Shown: in pieces, positions 1-5,962 of the stretch | Numbering within the stretch: the first letter of the stretch is position 1 | Layout: every line of letters starts with the position of its first letter | Position numbers and translations under genes: made by a program | Notes under the pieces: generated by a model | Seen by the model: the letters and a program-made list of their open reading frames with translations, nothing else | Told to the model about the DNA's origin: nothing | Database searches by the model: none | From: Thermotogaceae bacterium | GTDB lineage: Bacteria; Thermotogota; Thermotogae; Thermotogales; Thermotogaceae | Assembly: GCA_027038385.1 (NCBI GenBank) | Contig: JALVXE010000199.1 | Location: forward strand, 1-6,359 | Length of the DNA: 6,359 bases | Direction: 5' to 3'

Positions 1-191
1 CGAAAGTTCAAATCGAAAACATCTTTGCATAGACAACCCTTCTGGCAAAAGGAGATTTAGCTTCAACATTGTTGTTTGATCATACTTTCCGAATAACTAT
101 GCCGCTGACTCCGGCAAAGTGTAATGAACTGCAAAATATCATCTCGTATACAGGTTTTATCTTTCCAAAACTCAGAAGTTTTTTAAATATA

Positions 192-238
192 TGTTACTGG
201 TACATTACAACACAGTAACACCAATTGTAACACAAATT
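192..238. repeat. 12-bp tandem repeat overlapping an 8-bp inverted repeat, possible operator
   Basis: GTAACACCAATT (215-226) is followed directly by GTAACACAAATT (227-238), 11 of 12 bases identical. TGTTACTG (192-199) and CAGTAACA (213-220) are a perfect 8-bp inverted pair with a 13-nt centre. Together they give three GTAACA/TGTTAC half-sites in 41 nt. This is typical of a protein-binding cluster, but no regulator is in the window, and in so AT-rich a segment chance is not excluded. Confidence 0.45.
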
Positions 239-264
239 GACATTCTTTGAAAATTCTGAATAAA
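237..264 (+). promoter_or_regulatory. Possible plus-strand promoter (TTGACA ... AATAAA), antisense to the nitroreductase
   Basis: A perfect TTGACA -35 box (237-242) is followed after 16 nt by AATAAA (259-264), matching four of six bases of the -10 consensus. It would fire rightwards into the 3' end of the nitroreductase, where no plus-strand gene exists. The weak -10 in an AT-rich background keeps confidence low. Confidence 0.2.
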
Positions 265-285
265 AATTTTTAAAATTTCGACACC

Positions 286-843
286 CTAAAGAATTTTTAA
301 AATATTATTTAAATCTTTTCTCTCATATTTCGGCTTGGGATCGTCTGGATGACCGATAGGTAGGATGACCTCGAGGCGGTACTCCTTGGGAAGGCCAACG
401 TAGCTGGAGACTTCCCTGATATTCGTTGGGGTGTAAGTCACGGTTCCGAGCCCTTTTTCCTCGAGAGCCAGGAGCAGGTATCCTATGGACAACCAGACAG
501 ATTCCCTAGAGAAGGGAGATTTGACGTATGAGTACACGAAAAGAAGATAAGGTGCCTCGGAGAGAAAAGGCTTTTTCCAGGTGAACCCCATCTTTTCAAG
601 CCATTCCCTCAGATCCCCTTTCGATTTCTCGTAGAACTCCTTCTCACCCCTTTCGCATATCTCCCTTATCCTCTCTTTGTCCTTCTCACTTGAAATCAAA
701 ACGAAAAACCAAGGCTGATCATTCTTCCCAGATGGAGCCTCCTTTGCCACACTTATGGCGTACTTTATATCCTCAACACTGGGCACTTCTTTTTTAAACT
801 TTCTAACCGTTTTCCTTCTCTTAGCAAGGTCTAAGAGGTTCAT
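286..843 (-). CDS. Nitroreductase-fold FMN flavoprotein, iodotyrosine deiodinase (IYD)-like
   Basis: A 185-aa FMN-dependent reductase of the nitroreductase fold, expected as a cytosolic homodimer. N-terminal RRKTVRKF (9-16) and APSGKNDQPW (36-45) are FMN-phosphate and flavin-contacting blocks; GTVTYTPTN (133-141) and LPIGHPDDP (161-169) form the C-terminal half. It lines up best with iodotyrosine deiodinases: TVTYTP matches TVTTTP, YERKDLNNIL matches the IYD C-terminal LKRKPL region, and E67, Y71 and K91 fall where IYD has the Glu-Tyr-Lys set that grips the substrate zwitterion. A Thermotoga neapolitana IYD homologue has been described in the literature (recall). True substrate unknown: halotyrosine dehalogenation, nitroaromatic or quinone reduction are all possible. 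The ATG at 843 is 4 nt beyond the gltX stop, with an SD overlapping that stop. It is the last gene of the run, ending in TAG. Confidence 0.9.
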   Translation of the reverse strand: MNLLDLAKRRKTVRKFKKEVPSVEDIKYAISVAKEAPSGKNDQPWFFVLISSEKDKERIREICERGEKEFYEKSKGDLREWLEKMGFTWKKPFLSEAPYLLFVYSYVKSPFSRESVWLSIGYLLLALEEKGLGTVTYTPTNIREVSSYVGLPKEYRLEVILPIGHPDDPKPKYERKDLNNILKIL

Positions 844-847
844 ACCA

Positions 848-854
848 TCACCTC
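848..854 (-). promoter_or_regulatory. Shine-Dalgarno GAGGTGA overlapping the gltX stop, for the nitroreductase
   Basis: GAGGTGA contains the gltX TGA itself and stands 4 nt before the nitroreductase ATG at 843. This arrangement ties nitroreductase translation to ribosomes finishing gltX. Confidence 0.75.
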
Positions 855-2227
855 AGACACTTTTCCAGCCTTCTTCTCATCTCCTCAAATCCGAGTATCT
901 CTATCATCACGTCAAGCTCCACTCCTTCTTCTTTTCCGCTCAGAGCCTTCCTAAGCTTCTGAAAGAAATCCTTACCCTTCACCCTGTATTTCTTCATCGG
1001 ACCTGAGAACGCCTTAACTATGGACTTTCTGTTCCAGTCGACTGTTCTGAGGTTTTCTAGGATTTCCTCAAGGGCGTTTTTTTCGTTTTCTTCGAATTCC
1101 GCCTCCGTATCTGGTTCTTTGAAGAAGTAATCCACCACATTTGGAAGCTCTGAGAGTTCCCTTATCCTGTCCTTGACTGCTTCCAAAATCTCCTTCAACT
1201 TCGGATGATTTGGGTCGAATCCAGCCTTTTCCAAGAACGGCTTTGAGATCTCAACGAGCTTTCCTACGGGAATTCTCTTTATGTAGACCGAATTCATCCA
1301 CCTGAGCTTTTCAAAATCGAATATCGCCGGATTCTTTCCGAGCCTATCGAGCGAGAACTTCTCCACCATTTCTCTTATGTCCATTATCTCCTTTCCCTCC
1401 GGGTGAGACCACCCAAGAAGCGCCAGGTAGTTTACAAGGGCTTCTGGAAGGATCCCCCTATCCCTCATCTCTTCCACAGAAGTAGCTCCGTGCCTTTTGC
1501 TGAGTTTTTTTCCATCCGGTCCCAATATCATTGAGACGTGGGCAAATCTCGGTGGTTTCTTCCCAATGGCTTCGTATATCGCGAGCTGTCTCAGTGTGTT
1601 CGACAGATGATCGTCCCCTCTGATCACGTGCGTTATCTCCATGTCGGCGTCATCGACCACGACGGCGAAGTTGTATGTCGGCATGCCGTTTGACCTCATT
1701 ATCACGAAATCCCCTATGGTTCCCCTCTTGAAAACCACCTTACCCCTCACGATATCTTCGAACGAGTAATCCTTATCTGGCATCTTGAAAAAAACTGCGG
1801 GGGAAAGACCCTTCTCTGCGTATTCCTTTCTCCTCTCTGGTGTGTCGTACTCTTTGAGCATCTCTTCTCTGTAATGGGGTGGTTTCCCCTCCGAGAGGAG
1901 CCTTTCCCTAATGGCCTCTATCTCCTCAGGGTAGGCGTACACGTAATAGGCTTTCTTGGATCTCACGAGGCTATTCGCCACTTCTCTGTACAGATCGATT
2001 CTCTCGCTTTGCCTGTAGAACTCATCCCAATCCAAGCCGAGCCACCTCAGGGACTCCTTAAGGCGATCTTCGTACTCTCTCTTCGATCTCTCAAGGTCCG
2101 TATCCTCTATTCTGAGTACGAACTTTCCCCTTTCCTTTCTGGCGAAGAGCCAGTTGAACACCGCGGTCCTCGCCCCACCGACGTGGAGATACCCGGTGGG
2201 ACTCGGTGCAAACCTCACCCTCACCAT
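848..2227 (-). CDS. gltX: Glutamyl-tRNA synthetase (GluRS)
   Basis: Class I aminoacyl-tRNA synthetase charging glutamate onto tRNA in the cytoplasm, 459 aa, near family length. The HIGH-type motif is APSPTGYLHVGG (HVGG at 15-18). LRIEDTDLERS follows, then TYNFAVVVDDADMEITHVIRGDDHLSNT, and KKLSKRHGA (240-248) is the KMSKS loop. The C-terminal helical anticodon-binding region is complete. The GGPxGPYxQ-type segment before RQSER is strongly shortened (WDEFYRQSER). Thermotogales are known to carry two GluRS proteins, one able to misacylate tRNA-Gln for GatCAB; which one this is cannot be settled here, though from memory it is closer to the T. maritima copy with KKLSK than to the one with TPLSK. 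The ATG at 2227 has GGAGGG 6 nt upstream; a TTG at 2248 would add seven Gly-rich residues and is rejected. It overlaps the oxidoreductase stop by 7 nt. Confidence 0.97.
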   Translation of the reverse strand: MVRVRFAPSPTGYLHVGGARTAVFNWLFARKERGKFVLRIEDTDLERSKREYEDRLKESLRWLGLDWDEFYRQSERIDLYREVANSLVRSKKAYYVYAYPEEIEAIRERLLSEGKPPHYREEMLKEYDTPERRKEYAEKGLSPAVFFKMPDKDYSFEDIVRGKVVFKRGTIGDFVIMRSNGMPTYNFAVVVDDADMEITHVIRGDDHLSNTLRQLAIYEAIGKKPPRFAHVSMILGPDGKKLSKRHGATSVEEMRDRGILPEALVNYLALLGWSHPEGKEIMDIREMVEKFSLDRLGKNPAIFDFEKLRWMNSVYIKRIPVGKLVEISKPFLEKAGFDPNHPKLKEILEAVKDRIRELSELPNVVDYFFKEPDTEAEFEENEKNALEEILENLRTVDWNRKSIVKAFSGPMKKYRVKGKDFFQKLRKALSGKEEGVELDVMIEILGFEEMRRRLEKCLR

Positions 2228-3303
2228 ACCTTTCCCTCCATCTCCCAAGCCGAGAAGCTGAACGGAAACTTCACGGGTTTCCTGTAAAGGTGGGATTTGT
2301 ATATGGCCAAGACTATGTCCACAGCCTTCCTACCCTCCTCCCCCGGAACTGCTGGATCTCTCCCCGTGTCTATCGACTCGTAGAAATCCCTATAGAGCGG
2401 GATATGGCCATACCCGTAGACGGTATCGGGATCCGGGAGATCCATCATCGGATGAGAGTCTTCGTTTTCAAACCTCCAAACTTCTATCCTGTTAACAGCC
2501 AGTCCTCCTATCTTAACCGTTCCCTTCTCACCGAATACACTCAGCGTTTCCTCCAAATTCTTTGGATATACTACACTCGTCGCCTCTATTATCCCAACAG
2601 CTCCATTTTTAAACTTGATGATGGCTGAACCGAAATCTTCAGCCTCTATGTACGGATGGTTGAAATTCTCCACAAACCCTATCACTTCTTCGACATCCCC
2701 ACCAAGCATCCACTGAAGGAGATCTATGTTATGGGTGGACTGGTTCATCAGAACGCCGCCATCACTCCTCCACTTCCCCCTCCAGTCGGCCTGTTTGTAG
2801 TAGTCTTCGTTCCTGTTCCACCTGACCGACGCCACACCGTAGAACAACCTTCCAAACGACCCGTCTTCTACCTTCTTTCTGAGCTCGACTATCGGAGGGT
2901 TAAACCTGTTTTGAAACGAAACAGCTAGCTTCAAATTCTTTTTTCTGGCGAGTTCTATCATACGATCCATGTGTTCTGTGGAAAGGGCCATGGGCTTCTC
3001 AACGAGAACGTGTTTTCCGCTCTCAAGAGCCCTCATCACGAGGTCGTAATGTGTTCCGCTGCTCGTTGCTATGACTACGGCATCCACGTCATCCCTTTTG
3101 AAGAAATCGTCCGCGGACGTGGTCACCTCCGGTTTCTTCCCAATTTTTTCAGCGTACTTTTTGGAAAACGCCATCGCCTTGTCTTCGATAAGGTCGCACA
3201 CACCTATGAGTTCTATCACGTCGGAGTTCTTCAGGAGAGCTTCAATGTGTTTTTTGTTCGCTATTCTTCCCGCTCCAATCAGAGCCAACCTCAGCTTTTC
3301 CAC
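2221..3303 (-). CDS. Gfo/Idh/MocA family NAD(P)-dependent oxidoreductase, probably sugar or nucleotide-sugar dehydrogenase
   Basis: A 360-aa cytosolic dehydrogenase of full family length. The N-terminal Rossmann fold begins at once with LIGAGRIA (8-15) as the dinucleotide-binding turn. The family lysine lies in VEKPMAL (E102, K103, P104). The C-terminal alpha/beta domain carries WRGKWRSDGG (174-183) and MNQSTHNIDLL (186-196) with catalytic-type H191 and D194. The pattern of YYKQADWRG, the DGG-to-HNIDLL segment and YPKNLEETLSVFGEKGT resembles UDP-N-acetylglucosaminuronate 3-dehydrogenases (WbpB/WlbA/GnnA), but this is recall and other sugar or inositol substrates remain possible. The start is GTG at 3303, fixed by GGGAGGG upstream and by the Rossmann strand starting within a few residues. 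It overlaps the ABC gene by 62 nt and gltX by 7 nt. No other nucleotide-sugar genes are visible here. Confidence 0.92.
   Translation of the reverse strand: MEKLRLALIGAGRIANKKHIEALLKNSDVIELIGVCDLIEDKAMAFSKKYAEKIGKKPEVTTSADDFFKRDDVDAVVIATSSGTHYDLVMRALESGKHVLVEKPMALSTEHMDRMIELARKKNLKLAVSFQNRFNPPIVELRKKVEDGSFGRLFYGVASVRWNRNEDYYKQADWRGKWRSDGGVLMNQSTHNIDLLQWMLGGDVEEVIGFVENFNHPYIEAEDFGSAIIKFKNGAVGIIEATSVVYPKNLEETLSVFGEKGTVKIGGLAVNRIEVWRFENEDSHPMMDLPDPDTVYGYGHIPLYRDFYESIDTGRDPAVPGEEGRKAVDIVLAIYKSHLYRKPVKFPFSFSAWEMEGKVW
2234..2239 (-). promoter_or_regulatory. Shine-Dalgarno GGAGGG fixing the gltX ATG start
   Basis: GGAGGG sits 6 nt before the ATG at 2227 and inside the final codons of the oxidoreductase. 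It selects this ATG over the in-frame TTG at 2248; the protein then begins MVRVRFAPSPTG, as usual for the family. Confidence 0.8.
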
Positions 3304-5035
3304 TTCTGTTTCCCTCCCTCATCTTGCTGTAAAGTCTGTAATAGAACCCTTTCTTTCTCAATAGTTCGAAGTGATTCCCCTCCTCTACGATCTTTCCCTC
3401 GTGTAGAACGTAAATCTTCTCGGCATTTCTCACGGTGGACAATCTGTGCGCTATCGCTATCACAGTTCTTTCCCTTGCCAAATCCTCTATGGTTTTCTGA
3501 ATCAAAGCTTCTGTAGCCGTATCTATGCTCGCTGTGGCTTCATCCAATATCAGTATCTTGGCATCGAAAAGGACGGCTCTCGCAAGCGAAACGAGTTGCC
3601 TTTCACCGAGGGATAGGTTTCCTCCTCTTTCCGTCAGATACGTGTTGATACCGTTTGGAAACTTCTCAAAAACTTCAAGAGCTTTTATCTTTTTAAGCGC
3701 TTCTATTACCCTTTCCTCCGGAATGTTTTTATCAAATAGCCTGATGTTATCGAGTATCGTTCCTTCGAATATTATAACTTCCTGTGGAACCACTGAGATC
3801 TGCTTTCTCAAAGCTTTCAAATCGTATTCCCTTATCTCAACACCGTCTATCGTTATCCTTCCCTTCTGTGGACGGTAGGTCAGGTTCAAAAGGGAGAGCA
3901 TCGAGGTTTTCCCGGCTCCTGTCTCACCGACTATCGCATTCAAACCACCAGGCTTGAACTCGGCGTTTATACCCTTAAGCACCCAGTTCTCGTTATCATA
4001 TGACAACCACACGTTTTCAAATCGGACTGCTCCGCTTTTGATTTCCTTCACTCCTTCTTCCTTGAATTCCTCCCTTTCATTTCTGAATATTTTGTCTATC
4101 TTCTCAGCGGATGCGAGAGAGCTCTGTGCTATATCGAACTTCTCGGCGAAGTCCCTTATGGGATTGAAGAACATATCGAGGTACGACGCGAAGGCATAGA
4201 GGGTTCCTATTCCAACTAGTCCTTTTTTCACCATTCCCGATCCAAACCAGACTATTATCGCTATACCGAGCGAGTACAGAAGATCCATGGACGGCCTGAA
4301 TATCCCGAAAAGTGTTATCTGCTTCATCACGCTGCCATAGTATTCCTCGGTTATTTTCTCAAACTCTCTCCTCTTTATATCCCTGACCTCGAAAGCCTGA
4401 ACCACTGTCATACCAGATATATGTTCTGCCAGAAATGCGTTTATCTTTGCTATGTTCGTTCTTATGGTGTTGTATATCTGCCTTGCATACCTTCTGAACA
4501 CAACCGTTACCACTACAACCATAAGCATCACAGGTGAGAGCATTCCGAGAAGATGCAAAGACAGTTTTATGAGCATGAACAGTATGCCAGCCGTTAGGAA
4601 GACGTCTTTCACAAGTGAGGTGAAGACCGTGACAAAGAACTCCATCAGGTTCTGCGTATCATTTGTTATTCTCGTTGTGACAACCCCAGAGTGAGTTTTG
4701 TCGAAATAGCTCATGGGCAGATGAAGAACGTGATCGAATATGTCCTTTCTGAGGTCATATATTATCTTCGCACCTGTATAGGAAGATATGTAAAGGCTTA
4801 GGAAGTTCAACACGAAGGAAGTTACAACAACTCCCAAAAATATCAAAGCCTCTTTCGTCACCCCAGATATCCTCTGAACCGTATCAAGGGAGTTGTTAAG
4901 TATATAAGAATCTATCGCCTTCTTCGTTATGAAAGGCGGAAGAACATCAACTCCCGCCGAAATTATCACCAGTATCACCGTTATCACGACCAGGGTGGAG
5001 TACTTCTTCATATAAGATAAGAGCCACTTCTTCAC
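3242..5035 (-). CDS. ABC exporter half-transporter (fused transmembrane domain and ATPase, MsbA/BmrCD/TM287-288 type)
   Basis: A 597-aa type IV ABC exporter subunit in the cytoplasmic membrane that would export a drug, lipid or peptide using ATP. Residues about 1-310 form the six-helix transmembrane domain (hydrophobic runs near 12-35, 61-83, 140-180, 250-270). The ATPase domain follows: Walker A GETGAGKTS (370-378, K376), Q-loop Q418, signature LSLGE (474-478), Walker B ILILDE with the catalytic Glu present (E499), D-loop SIDTATE, and switch His H530 in AHRLS. The signature deviates from LSGGQ. This may reflect asymmetry in a heterodimer, but no partner gene is in the window. The GTG at 5035 overlaps the phosphatase TGA by 4 nt and has GGTGG 4 nt upstream; an in-frame ATG at 5086 would add 17 polar residues of no recognisable family character. 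The C-terminal tail of about 20 residues runs 62 nt into the next gene. Substrate cannot be told. Confidence 0.93.
   Translation of the reverse strand: MKKWLLSYMKKYSTLVVITVILVIISAGVDVLPPFITKKAIDSYILNNSLDTVQRISGVTKEALIFLGVVVTSFVLNFLSLYISSYTGAKIIYDLRKDIFDHVLHLPMSYFDKTHSGVVTTRITNDTQNLMEFFVTVFTSLVKDVFLTAGILFMLIKLSLHLLGMLSPVMLMVVVVTVVFRRYARQIYNTIRTNIAKINAFLAEHISGMTVVQAFEVRDIKRREFEKITEEYYGSVMKQITLFGIFRPSMDLLYSLGIAIIVWFGSGMVKKGLVGIGTLYAFASYLDMFFNPIRDFAEKFDIAQSSLASAEKIDKIFRNEREEFKEEGVKEIKSGAVRFENVWLSYDNENWVLKGINAEFKPGGLNAIVGETGAGKTSMLSLLNLTYRPQKGRITIDGVEIREYDLKALRKQISVVPQEVIIFEGTILDNIRLFDKNIPEERVIEALKKIKALEVFEKFPNGINTYLTERGGNLSLGERQLVSLARAVLFDAKILILDEATASIDTATEALIQKTIEDLARERTVIAIAHRLSTVRNAEKIYVLHEGKIVEEGNHFELLRKKGFYYRLYSKMREGNRSGKAEVGSDWSGKNSEQKTH
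3312..3318 (-). promoter_or_regulatory. Shine-Dalgarno GGGAGGG for the oxidoreductase GTG start
   Basis: GGGAGGG lies 8 nt upstream of the GTG at 3303, within the last codons of the ABC exporter. This strong site supports independent initiation inside the upstream gene and shows that the 62-nt overlap is not a mis-called start. Confidence 0.75.
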
Positions 5036-5637
5036 AAAACCACCCCGAGATGTGATGTGTCGTTGAGGTGGTAAACCCTCCACCATCCATCCTTGATCAA
5101 CAGAGTTGTAACCGATGCGTTGTGAATGACGAACTCTCTGAAGCTTTCAAGGGGCATCTTCATCGTGTAACATACGACAGCTCTTACGACGATCGCATGT
5201 GTCACAACGATTACACCTTCTCCACCTATGTTATATATCCTTTCAAAAGCTCTTTTCGTTCTCTCGTAAACGCTCCTCACGTTTTCCACACCGCTTATCT
5301 TCGCGTCCGGGTTTGTGGCCCACTCCTTGTATTCTCTTTCAAACCTTCTCTTCACCTCATCTGCAGGTAATCCTTCCCAAAGGGACAAATCAGACTCTAT
5401 GAGATCTTCGACTATCTCCACACCTAGACCGTGCACTTTCGCGATCTCTTCAGCGGTTTGCCTGGCTCTTTTCAAGGGACTCGAATAGATTCTGTCAACT
5501 GAAACAGATGCGAACCTCAAAGCCAAGGCTCTTGCCTGACGGATCCCGTTATCGTCCAGCGGAAGATCTATTCTTCCCTGCCACCTTCTCTTCGTGTTGT
5601 ACTCCGTGCTCGCGTGCCTGACTACGTAGATCTTCAC
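5032..5637 (-). CDS. Histidine phosphatase superfamily protein (phosphoglycerate mutase-like, GpmB/CobC type)
   Basis: Cytosolic phosphatase or mutase of the phosphohistidine branch, 201 aa from the GTG chosen here. The N-terminal RHASTE motif (R7, H8) supplies the phospho-accepting His. SSPLKRARQTA (about 52-62) is the typical second block. E81 in DLIESDLSLWEGL is the likely acid/base residue, and VVTHAIVVR holds the second catalytic His (H147). NDTSHL near the C-terminus is also typical. The length suits broad phosphatases or alpha-ribazole phosphatase (CobC) better than the longer glycolytic cofactor-dependent mutase, so the substrate is unknown and no symbol is given. The GTG at 5637 is preferred over an in-frame ATG at 5718: GGAGGG sits 6 nt upstream, and the 27 extra residues would precede the beta strand that normally begins the fold. 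It overlaps the VanZ-like gene by 89 nt and the ABC gene by 4 nt (GTGA). Confidence 0.9.
   Translation of the reverse strand: MKIYVVRHASTEYNTKRRWQGRIDLPLDDNGIRQARALALRFASVSVDRIYSSPLKRARQTAEEIAKVHGLGVEIVEDLIESDLSLWEGLPADEVKRRFEREYKEWATNPDAKISGVENVRSVYERTKRAFERIYNIGGEGVIVVTHAIVVRAVVCYTMKMPLESFREFVIHNASVTTLLIKDGWWRVYHLNDTSHLGVVL
5040..5044 (-). promoter_or_regulatory. Weak Shine-Dalgarno GGTGG before the ABC exporter GTG
   Basis: GGTGG (within GGGGTGG) precedes the GTG at 5035 with a short TTTT spacer and lies over the last codons of the phosphatase gene. Together with the GTGA stop/start overlap it suggests termination-reinitiation coupling. The spacer is shorter than ideal, so the assignment is moderate. 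Confidence 0.5.
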
Positions 5638-5962
5638 CTCTATCCCTCCAAAGAATGGATACGATGTAGAAGATCGAAGCTCCCAGAAATCCCGCATAGA
5701 AGTCATAAACACTCGCAAGTCTGTATCTCGTGAATCCCTGCAGAAATTCCATAGCCGCCACCAATGAGGAAGATATCACAAAAGACCACTTCGAGAAACT
5801 GGGAAACATCAGAAAGGTCACGATGCCGTAAAACAAAAAGTGTGCTATCTTGTCCATCCCTCTATCCAGACTGAATCTAGGTGTGAGACTTACATAAACC
5901 GCTGTGAGCACCACCACGTTCAGGATTACCCACCGAATTCTCCTCACATCACATCTTCCCAT
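5549..5962 (-). CDS. VanZ-like family integral membrane protein
   Basis: Small (137 aa) polytopic protein with about four hydrophobic segments (roughly residues 9-27, 38-55, 59-76, 84-104). The VanZ-like signature is visible: DKIAHFLFYG (D37, H41, Y45), then E72-x-x-Q75 and R81-x-x-x-x-x-D87 near FLGA. In the family, VanZ itself gives low-level teicoplanin resistance, but most homologues have no assigned reaction; a membrane-associated role is all I infer. The ATG at 5962 lacks a clear SD and overlaps tsaD by 19 nt. An in-frame GTG at 5947 would give a 4-nt GTGA overlap with the tsaD stop, the same arrangement as the phosphatase/ABC junction downstream, and is a real alternative. Odd point: the membrane domain ends near residue 105, but the frame continues as a charged tail of about 30 residues lying entirely over the start of the phosphatase gene. 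Confidence 0.8.
   Translation of the reverse strand: MGRCDVRRIRWVILNVVVLTAVYVSLTPRFSLDRGMDKIAHFLFYGIVTFLMFPSFSKWSFVISSSLVAAMEFLQGFTRYRLASVYDFYAGFLGASIFYIVSILWRDRGEDLRSQAREHGVQHEEKVAGKNRSSAGR
5644..5649 (-). promoter_or_regulatory. Shine-Dalgarno GGAGGG fixing the phosphatase GTG start
   Basis: GGAGGG lies 6 nt upstream of the GTG at 5637 and inside the VanZ-like reading frame. It decides against the upstream ATG at 5718 as the start of the histidine phosphatase, because the conserved strand leading to RHA begins immediately after this GTG. Confidence 0.8.

Larger units (their letters stand above)
1..285. other. AT-rich intergenic region downstream of the operon
   Basis: No credible gene is seen. 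The longest open frames are the 39 codons from an ATG at 99 on the plus strand, without an SD, and an unfinished 23-codon minus-strand frame reaching the left edge. An AAAAGGAGA at 47-55 on the plus strand looks like an SD but has no well-spaced start after it. The stretch from about 180 to 285 is strongly AT-rich and contains a repeat cluster and a TTGACA box, listed separately. No GC-rich hairpin followed by a U-run lies after the nitroreductase stop, so the mode of termination is not evident. Confidence 0.7.

Noticed and set aside
167..184. Hairpin AAAACT-CAGA-AGTTTT plus two T as a plus-strand terminator
   Set aside because: A six-pair stem with one G-C pair and almost no T-run beyond it; no plus-strand gene is identified upstream of it.
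69..218. Small plus-strand reading frame (TTG at 69 or ATG at 99) after AAAAGGAGA
   Set aside because: The SD-like site is about 14 nt from the TTG, the encoded peptide has no recognisable features, and codon use does not resemble the operon genes.
261..280. AT-only palindrome (AAAAATTTTT) after the nitroreductase as the operon terminator
   Set aside because: The stem has no G-C core and the region is so AT-rich that such palindromes are expected; it could contribute but is not convincing.
265..303. Direct repeat AATTTTTAAAAT at 265-276 and 292-303
   Set aside because: Low-complexity A/T sequence; chance similarity is likely.
2228..2248. TTG start giving gltX seven extra residues
   Set aside because: The ATG at 2227 has its own SD, and the added Gly-rich residues just translate the SD region.
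1874..3516. Long plus-strand open frames opposite gltX, the oxidoreductase and the ABC gene
   Set aside because: They lie antisense to genes with clear domain motifs, lack SD sites and encode no recognisable motif; they are shadow frames.
5638..5718. In-frame upstream ATG extending the phosphatase by 27 residues
   Set aside because: The extension precedes the normal first beta strand of the fold, resembles no family sequence, and the downstream GTG has a strong GGAGGG at good spacing.
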